Origin: Verrucomicrobiia bacterium
GTDB lineage: Bacteria; Verrucomicrobiota; Verrucomicrobiia; JABWAM01
DNA: 50,868 bases
Direction of reading: 5' to 3'
NCBI GenBank assembly: GCA_028687435.1
Contig: JAQUAF010000042.1
Span: 1-50,868 of the forward strand
In this document: positions 45,165-50,868 of the stretch, in pieces
How the letters are laid out: the number at the start of each line of letters is the position of its first letter
Position numbering within the stretch: the first letter of the stretch is position 1
Notes under the pieces: model-generated
What the model was told of the DNA's origin: nothing
What the model saw: the letters and a program-made list of their open reading frames with translations, nothing else
Database searches by the model: none
Program-made: the position numbers and the translations under genes

Positions 45165-45878
45165 CTAGGGTTGATTGAATAATTTGATCACCATGGTGTT
45201 GGTTCTGGCGCATGTGTCCGCCGGGGACAAACGCCTGCCTCCCGCCGTTTGAGGAGGTCTGTATGCCATGACCACCTCCACCACCACCGGCAGTTTTCCC
45301 CGCTCCTTTCCAGCTGCGGTTGAATTCCAGCATTCATGCATCCCATTGGTCGCGTCGTAATAATAAAACTTCAAATCCAGCAGGCAGCCGCACAATTCAC
45401 TTTTCACCGCAAAAAGCGATTCCGGCAAATGACTGTGCGACACCAGATTGGACCGGTAGATATTCCATTGGTTGTTCCCGTAAAACGGCGCATTATAATA
45501 CCGGCAAAGCCGCCCATTGTTCTCGTCTTCAAACACATAAAAGAATTCGCCGAACTCGGAAATGTGGCGTTTGTTCCGGGAAACTGGGGCCACAAAATAA
45601 AGCCAGTTGTTGGTTCCCACAAAACCCGGCGCAGGAGACCCTCCGCCCGCAATGTAAGCGTTTGAAATTTCCCGGTTCATCATCTCAAGCGTCAGCCGGA
45701 CGCTCTGGGAACTGGCCACCGAACGCTCGCCATTCACCCATGCATCCGAAGCAATGCCAAAGATGGTGAACAAAAGGGATGTCACCACCATCAGCAGCCC
45801 GGTGGCCACCAATATCTCGGTCAGCGTGAATCCCCCCTGCCTTTTCATGCCCGCACGCCTGTTGGCAAAATTCCTCAT
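45165..45878 (-). CDS. Pseudopilin (GspJ/Verru_Chthon cassette C-like)
   Basis: 237 residues from ATG 45878, which overlaps the upstream stop by 4 bp (ATGA); a start 10 codons later (45848) is also possible. RRAGMKRQGGFTLTEILVAT is a prepilin cleavage site (G/F with Glu at +5) and membrane helix, followed by a larger C-terminal part including VRLTLEMMNREISNAYIAGG, as in GspJ-like minor pseudopilins. It lies 6-33 bp before the A-like gene, depending on that gene's start. Confidence 0.8.
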   Translation of the reverse strand: MRNFANRRAGMKRQGGFTLTEILVATGLLMVVTSLLFTIFGIASDAWVNGERSVASSQSVRLTLEMMNREISNAYIAGGGSPAPGFVGTNNWLYFVAPVSRNKRHISEFGEFFYVFEDENNGRLCRYYNAPFYGNNQWNIYRSNLVSHSHLPESLFAVKSELCGCLLDLKFYYYDATNGMHECWNSTAAGKERGKLPVVVEVVMAYRPPQTAGGRRLSPADTCARTNTMVIKLFNQP

Positions 45879-46393
45879 CGCCGGGTCACCACGGTTGAAT
45901 AGTAATATGACGTCCGGTTGCTGACGCTGGATGCCGGCCAGGAAACCCGGACATCCACAAAAGCCATCCCATCCACCTTCACCGGGGGCGGGTTGGTGCA
46001 AATCTCCACCGCATAATAGGATTTGGGCTCTTTCTCCATCGAAGGCATCCCCCCGTCCTTGCCGAAGTAAAGCATGTGCACATTTGTAAAAATATCAAAA
46101 TCCGGTATTTGAAAGGTCGTGGATGACAGGCCCGCCTTATTGGTTTGAAACGACGCGCCCTGACAGTCCGCCATGATCGCCTGGGCAATCTGCGATGCCA
46201 TATGATCATCCCCCGCATCGCGGGAGATGTTCAGTCCGACCGCCAGCAACCCCATGATGCTGACCATGGCAAACCCAATGACCGCAAGCGAAAGAGCCAG
46301 TTCCAACATGTTGAATGCGCGCAAACCAAAGCCATGGCTCCGCCCCGCTTCAAAAACGGACCTTGCCTGAAATGTGCGATTCAACAAACTCAC
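45875..46393 (-). CDS. Pseudopilin (Verru_Chthon cassette B-like)
   Basis: 172 residues. A 27-residue leader precedes the prepilin-type segment LRAFNMLELALSLAVIGFAM (Glu at +5 relative to Phe, though without Gly at -1; here Ala-Phe), which suggests an altered cleavage site. The rest is a small globular domain with DVRVSWP and a Tyr-rich end. It starts 9 bp after the D-like gene and overlaps the C-like gene by 4 bp. Confidence 0.75.
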   Translation of the reverse strand: MSLLNRTFQARSVFEAGRSHGFGLRAFNMLELALSLAVIGFAMVSIMGLLAVGLNISRDAGDDHMASQIAQAIMADCQGASFQTNKAGLSSTTFQIPDFDIFTNVHMLYFGKDGGMPSMEKEPKSYYAVEICTNPPPVKVDGMAFVDVRVSWPASSVSNRTSYYYSTVVTRR

Positions 46394-46402
46394 CCGGACA
46401 CT

Positions 46403-46993
46403 CTACTGAAGAATTTTTGCCTTGCCAATGATTTCGTCTATCCTGACCACCAGGGTGTTGTTGGTATTGCGTTGGATCACCAGGCTTTCCCTGACCACCC
46501 CCTCCTGGATTTTGATGTCGCACGGCTCGCATGCCGAACCGGTTGGGGTGAATTCCACACAGGGAAGCATCATGCTGGCCGAAATATTGTCAGGGCATGG
46601 CATGTCCGCCTGCTGGCCCGGAAGCAGGGCGAAAAACGATCCCTTTGGCAGATGCTGGCAATTGTCCAGATACACCCAACTTTGGGCCTCGTCCGAAGTT
46701 CGATTGGTGGACATCAAAACAGCATAGGACACCCACCCGTCAACCCTCCCGCAGTCATTCGTGAAAAAAACCACCCGCGTATGATTCCGCGTGGTCACCG
46801 CCTTGGCCCGGGCCAGCAACAGGATGTTGGCCACCTGGCTTGCCCCCCGCCGCACCGAATTGCTCTTCACGTTCAGGACAGGAACCGCGATCGCCATCAA
46901 CACAAACATGATCCCCATCACCGTCATCAACTCCAGAATGCTGAAGGCGCTTCTCTTGATTTCCTGGACGGTCCTGGTGTTCTGGCGGCTCAT
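46403..46993 (-). CDS. Pseudopilin (GspH/Verru_Chthon cassette D-like)
   Basis: First gene of the cassette, 196 residues. Leader MSRQNTRTVQEIKRS, then the prepilin-type segment AFSILELMTVMGIMFVLMAI with Glu at +5, and GASQVANILLLARAKAVTTR, the pattern of GspH/FimT minor pseudopilins. The C-terminal domain contains four Cys residues (DNCQH, MPCPD, LPCVEF, CEPCD), possibly disulphide-bonded outside. An 8-bp perfect inverted repeat lies 14-32 bases upstream of the start. Confidence 0.8.
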   Translation of the reverse strand: MSRQNTRTVQEIKRSAFSILELMTVMGIMFVLMAIAVPVLNVKSNSVRRGASQVANILLLARAKAVTTRNHTRVVFFTNDCGRVDGWVSYAVLMSTNRTSDEAQSWVYLDNCQHLPKGSFFALLPGQQADMPCPDNISASMMLPCVEFTPTGSACEPCDIKIQEGVVRESLVIQRNTNNTLVVRIDEIIGKAKILQ

Positions 46994-47254
46994 TTGCGAA
47001 TGAAAATTTTCTCACCATGAGAAAACACCCACGCACAGTAGCGCGTTTTTCGCGCAACACCAGCCAAAACGGAAAGTTTTCCACACGCACCTCTCGCAAT
47101 GCGCTTGCAAAACATAATGCATGGCGTGACCAATCTCCGGCCAATGAAACGCCACCCCGGGACAGCACGTCATCGCATCGTCCACTGGATTGCAAATGTT
47201 TGCACGGCACGCAGACGAAATTCATGTTTTTCGAATCATTTTGCAATCGGCTCA
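46994..47254. promoter_or_regulatory. Upstream region of the pseudopilin cassette
   Basis: 261 bp with three inverted repeats: TTTTCTCA-CCA-TGAGAAAA at 47007-47025, GCGCG-TTTTT-CGCGC at 47041-47055 and TGCAAA-TG-TTTGCA at 47191-47204. The first is so close to the cassette start that it could hide the ribosome binding site or act as an operator; the last looks like a 14-bp operator. I could not identify a confident -35/-10 pair. Confidence 0.5.
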
Positions 47255-49555
47255 TTATTTTTCTCCACGCCCCTCTTCCGATCCATCTTCAGCAAGGATG
47301 AATTTATATTTCTTCAAGGTTGAAACGGCAAGTTCCAGCCGCCCTTCTCTTCTCTTAAAATCCACCTCATGCAATCCATTGCCCTCGTCATTCCATTTGT
47401 CCGGTGAAATGGATATTTTCACATTTTCATTCTTAAACAATCCTGCATCCAGACTTACGACAATTTGCTCCGCCATTTTCTCTCCATGGTTAAGCAGGTG
47501 AATCAAATACCGCGCCCCGCCAGACTTCATCCCGCTTTTTTCCAGGAGATTGATCTCAACCGTCTCCGGACAATTTTCCGTTTTGAAGGGCAACCTGCCC
47601 TTCGCCAGTGAAAGGGATTCCGTCACGATCCCTGCAAGAAATTCCCTGTTCCGAACATCCGGCTGAAAATGAATGTCGTCCAGCTTATCCTTGTAGAATC
47701 CCTTATACGAGGTGACCTGTTCCCGCCCGACCGGCGATTTTGCGATCAAAACCGCATGCCCGCCCTGACAGCCGAAAATATCGGCGCTGACACTGGATAC
47801 GCCGCGGGAATCACCGATCTGTCTCAACGCCTTGCCGGAATAAATTTCCGACCAACGCCTTTCATCCGACTTCATGCCCCATTCGTCAAAGGCGGGCAAT
47901 TTGCCAATATTGACCAAGGAATTTCCCTTCGCGACCCATTTCCCAATGGCTGAAACATCCGCATCGCTCAACGAGATCACATCCGGCATGATCAACACCT
48001 TGAATTTGTCCAGTTTATCAGGGAAAAGCGGCGTCCACAATATATCAGGGGCAAGATGGGAATCCTGCAGGGCATGATAAACCGGCCAGAGGCTTTTTCT
48101 CATGTACTCATAGGTATTGAGGAAAAAATTATTATAGCAAGTTTCATAGGAAAGCAAAAGAGCAATGGGACTCTTCAGCCGGCAACCTTGATAATACCGC
48201 CCATCCTTTTTCAACGCTGCATACGTCTTGCCCACGGCAGTCTTGGTTTCCAGATACTTTTTCTCACTGTAAACATTCCCCCAGTTTTCACGCCAAAAAA
48301 AAGTCCAGTCATATGAATTGACACTCTCGCACCCGTTGACGAAAGGCTCCATGATCTGCCGGCTCATCACGCCTCCATCGTTGATCATTACCTTTTTGCC
48401 GCTATCCCCCACATTCCACCAGCCAGGATGGAATTGAATCGTCGCCTTGGTCATCTTGTTTTCCGGCGTCAGGGCAAGAAGAGCTCGAAAGATCATCCCC
48501 ATCCATTCAACCGGGTAACCAAAATCGAGAACATAGGGATCCGTGCCAACGATGTCTATTTCCGGCAAAACCGCCACTTTCCGCCAATCGCAGCTCCAAC
48601 TGCCGCAGGCAATCGGCATGGCGCTCAGGTTCACCTCAACCTTTGTTTTGGGACTGACTGTTTTTATAAAAGAGGAAATTTCCCCGACCCACTGGGCAAC
48701 GACCTCCTGTTGAAAACGGTTCCATAATGACCACAAACGCTGGTCGGCTGCGGAGAGTTTGCGGGCTTTCATATCAACCTTGAGCAATGGCGGCTGCACG
48801 GTCTCAAGGGAATCATACCCCCAAGAACTTAGTTGGTCCCTTGAGAACCGCCTGCCCAACCATTGCCGGAACTTGGGCTTCGCCATCTCGGAAAAATCGC
48901 AAACGCCATTGAGATTACCTATGTGGGGCTCATCCAGCATGACGGTGTCAATGTCATAACGCGACAAAAGCTCCTTCAAAAACATCTTTTTGAAATCCAC
49001 TCCTTTCTCATAATGAAAGGATATCGACTGGATCACCTCCCCCTGACAGGTTATCTGCAACCCCTCCTGGTGGTTCTTCATGAATTCCGGATCGGCCATG
49101 GAGGCAAAAATCCACGCAGCAACGGAAATATTATTCGCATGACAGGCGGAAACCAAATCCTTCAGCGCATCCCCTGGATATTTTTTCCAGCCGGGATTGA
49201 TCGGCAGCAATTCCGATGGATACATCGTTCCGCCCTTGGAAGTAATCTCCAGCATCAGGGAATTCGCGCCAACGTCCTTGAGTCCTTGAATCACCGTCTC
49301 AACCGACTTCAGCTGGGGCCAAACCGACGCCGGTCCAAGCGCGCAATCTTTTATCCCAGTCGCGCTCCAACACACCTCAAGGATCGGCTCGTTTTTTCCA
49401 CCTTGTCCCTCCCTCAACTCAGCCCCCCGCCTTTTCTCCTCCGCTTTCAAGCTGAACACACAGATGATGCATCCAGCCAAAACCGCCGGCAACATGACGG
49501 ACACGATCGAATCCAGACGAATGAAAAAAGCTTTTGTTGTTGGGAATCTTTTCAT
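47255..49555 (-). CDS. Secreted glycosidase-like lipoprotein with TIM barrel and trimerisation-type domain
   Basis: 766 residues from ATG 49555 (a TTG two codons earlier is in frame). The N-terminus ends in VLAGC, a strong lipobox, so the protein is probably a lipoprotein. Residues ~60-430 form a TIM-barrel-like domain of the family A glycoside hydrolase type, with DTVMLDEPHIGN (Asp-Glu pair) and CESVNSYDWTFFW; residues ~460-620 resemble the beta-galactosidase trimerisation domain of GH42 (LWPVYHALQDSHLAPDILW, KFKVLIMPDVISLSDADV). The C-terminus is beta-rich. No family can be named firmly. Downstream on the same strand is the pseudopilin cassette. A TTGACG-17-AACAAT promoter may lie shortly upstream. 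Confidence 0.72.
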   Translation of the reverse strand: MKRFPTTKAFFIRLDSIVSVMLPAVLAGCIICVFSLKAEEKRRGAELREGQGGKNEPILEVCWSATGIKDCALGPASVWPQLKSVETVIQGLKDVGANSLMLEITSKGGTMYPSELLPINPGWKKYPGDALKDLVSACHANNISVAAWIFASMADPEFMKNHQEGLQITCQGEVIQSISFHYEKGVDFKKMFLKELLSRYDIDTVMLDEPHIGNLNGVCDFSEMAKPKFRQWLGRRFSRDQLSSWGYDSLETVQPPLLKVDMKARKLSAADQRLWSLWNRFQQEVVAQWVGEISSFIKTVSPKTKVEVNLSAMPIACGSWSCDWRKVAVLPEIDIVGTDPYVLDFGYPVEWMGMIFRALLALTPENKMTKATIQFHPGWWNVGDSGKKVMINDGGVMSRQIMEPFVNGCESVNSYDWTFFWRENWGNVYSEKKYLETKTAVGKTYAALKKDGRYYQGCRLKSPIALLLSYETCYNNFFLNTYEYMRKSLWPVYHALQDSHLAPDILWTPLFPDKLDKFKVLIMPDVISLSDADVSAIGKWVAKGNSLVNIGKLPAFDEWGMKSDERRWSEIYSGKALRQIGDSRGVSSVSADIFGCQGGHAVLIAKSPVGREQVTSYKGFYKDKLDDIHFQPDVRNREFLAGIVTESLSLAKGRLPFKTENCPETVEINLLEKSGMKSGGARYLIHLLNHGEKMAEQIVVSLDAGLFKNENVKISISPDKWNDEGNGLHEVDFKRREGRLELAVSTLKKYKFILAEDGSEEGRGEK

Positions 49556-49762
49556 AAGCAAGCGTTGTTTGTTTTCATATTGTTTTGCCTTTTAAAAACC
49601 GCGTCAAAAAATGCCGTCCACAAGCCCCAACACGCCTTCAAATCCGACGCGATTCGAAAGAACATTCAACCTGGAAAGTGCGTGAAAACACATAGCATTT
49701 CGCATTTAAAAAATCGATTCATAGAGTGAAAATGATTAGTCAAACCTATCCCCCAATGGCCG

Positions 49763-49797
49763 TGACACAAAAGCATCTAAATGGTAGGTTTGTGTCA
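49763..49797. promoter_or_regulatory. Inverted repeat just before the IS1380 transposase
   Basis: Perfect 9-bp arms TGACACAAA (49763-49771) and TTTGTGTCA (49789-49797) with a 17-bp spacer; the second arm ends one base before the transposase ATG. It may be a regulatory hairpin that limits transposase translation, or part of the element's end. CCTATCCCCC at 49746 could be near the outer end, but the right end is outside the window. Confidence 0.45.
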
Positions 49798-49798
49798 T

Positions 49799-50868
49799 AT
49801 GCCAAAAGGGACCAAAAAGTTCGCTTTTTCATTCGAGGAAAGGCATATCACCCATTTCGGCGGGATGTGGCTCATTCAGCGTTTTTGCAGCCAACTTGGG
49901 CTTCGGCGGCTGCTGCAACGATATGTTTCCATCCCGCAGCAAAATGCCGATTATCACCCCGCCGAACTCTTTCTGGCTTTGCTGTATTGCATCATCATGG
50001 GGATGAGACGCATCAACAAAACCGAAATCCTTCAATACAACGGGTCCTTTCTGGAAATGTTGGGGCTGGAAAAGTTTCCGGATCAAACAACCTTGCGTCG
50101 TTTTTTGCGGAGGCTTTCCCCTCAATCCATTCGGCGGTTGGCTGCATTGCACGACAGCCTGCGGCATTCTCTCTTTTCCGTGCCCAAGCCTCGGCACAGT
50201 CTGACGTTCGACATCGACTCGGTGGTTATCGTTGTTTACGGGAATGCCGAGAAAGCAGCTGTCGGGTACAACCCCAAAAAACCGGGACGCCGTTCCCATC
50301 ATCCCCTGTTCTGTTTCGAGGCCCATCTGCAGGAGTTCTGGCATGGAAGGTTGCGTCCCGGCAATGCAGGCAGCTCCACCGGAATCATTTCTTTCTTGGA
50401 GGTGTGTCTGGCCAAAGCGCCACGCAAGATGGGGCGCAGTCGCATACGCTTTCGCATGGATTCCGGTTTCTACAGTCGGCACGTAGTCGAGTTTCTCGAC
50501 CAGAGGGGGTGCGGTTATGTGATTGTGGCCAAGGAAAAGACCCCCTTGCGAATGGCCATGATGAACGCCAAGTTTCATTCGATGGCCCATGGCTGGGAGG
50601 CCGGCGAATTCTTTTATCAGCCCCAAAAGTGGAAGCGTCCGCATCGGTTCATCGTGGTGCGACGCCCCGTCCCGGAAGATCCTCAAGAAGCCAACCAACT
50701 GACCCTGTTCAAACATCGGAAGTATGCCTACCATGTTTTTGTCACGAATCTGAAGACAACCCCTTGGCGAACTTACCTCTTCTACAATATCCGTGCCGCC
50801 ACCGAAAAAAACAACCGGGAACTCCTCTATGATTATCCCTTGGGCAAAATCCCAACTCAAAGTTGGAC
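49799..50868 (+). mobile_element. IS1380-family transposase gene, cut by the window edge
   Basis: From ATG 49799 an uninterrupted frame of more than 356 codons runs to the window edge without a stop. It matches IS1380-type DDE transposases: FAFSFEERHITHFGGMWLIQ at the start, FDIDSVVIVVYGNAEKAA with the first catalytic Asp (~138), VGYNPKKPGRRSHHPLFCFE, LRPGNAGSS, and RFRMDSGFYSRHVVEFL with the second catalytic Asp. A third acidic region (IRAATEKNNRELLYDYPLG) follows just before the edge. It lies in plus orientation, opposite to the neighbouring genes. The frame looks intact, so the element may be active or recent. Confidence 0.88.

Noticed and set aside
47041..47055. GCGCG-TTTTT-CGCGC hairpin as a terminator
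   Set aside because: No T-run follows on either strand and it lies upstream of the cassette rather than at a gene end.
1..50868. CRISPR arrays, rRNA and tRNA genes
   Set aside because: The tandem repeats found here have units of only 7-21 bp without spacers, and I saw no sequence with a tRNA or rRNA pattern.

Overview
The window comes from a bacterial chromosome that looks like a member of the PVC superphylum, most likely Verrucomicrobiota or its Lentisphaerota/Kiritimatiellota relatives. The evidence is a four-gene pseudopilin cassette resembling the Verru_Chthon cassette, a pseudopilin ending in a FLFVDGHV motif, an archaeal/eukaryote-type prolyl-tRNA synthetase, many secreted glycan-active proteins with CBM9-like domains, and frequent lack of Shine-Dalgarno sequences with TTG/GTG starts. 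This placement is inferred from gene content; no 16S rRNA or tRNA gene is visible.

Left part (1-12.1 kb), housekeeping: acetolactate synthase (no small subunit beside it), a universal stress protein behind a strong sigma-54 promoter match, an L,D-transpeptidase, an SGNH hydrolase, then gmk and yicC on the minus strand, proS, a decayed KaiC-like ATPase fragment, and the tig-clpP-clpX protein-quality operon with its own sigma-70-type promoter.

Middle part (12.4-29.5 kb), accessory sugar metabolism on the minus strand: a sugar isomerase/oxidoreductase pair; a tightly overlapping five-gene operon (DUF4091/CBM9 lipoprotein, GPH-like transporter, pseudopilin, P1-nuclease/phospholipase-C-like enzyme, CBM9 protein); a GH2 beta-mannosidase-like enzyme; ilvD; and an AraC regulator. 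The first two operons share a roughly 240-bp leader containing the palindrome CCTATCGGTCGATAGG. This part also holds three broken genes: a DDE transposase remnant, a LacI-type regulator lacking its DNA-binding domain, and a URO-D family gene with a frameshift and a large internal deletion.

Right part (29.5-50.9 kb): a polysaccharide operon (two GT4 glycosyltransferases and a heparinase-like enzyme) with an intrinsic-terminator-like hairpin in its leader, divergent from a CHASE4 hybrid histidine kinase; a Phd/VapC-type toxin-antitoxin pair with a 23-bp operator over the antitoxin start codon; a tartrate/D-malate dehydrogenase-like enzyme coupled to a GT39-like membrane protein; a second large GT-C-like membrane protein; a protein with a degenerate P-loop; the pseudopilin cassette; a secreted glycosidase-like lipoprotein; and an IS1380-type transposase gene that runs off the right edge.

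The least familiar systems are the five-gene sugar/surface operon with its shared leader, and the pseudopilin cassette next to a secreted glycosidase-like lipoprotein. Together they suggest a surface apparatus for binding and breaking down complex glycans, but that link is inference.
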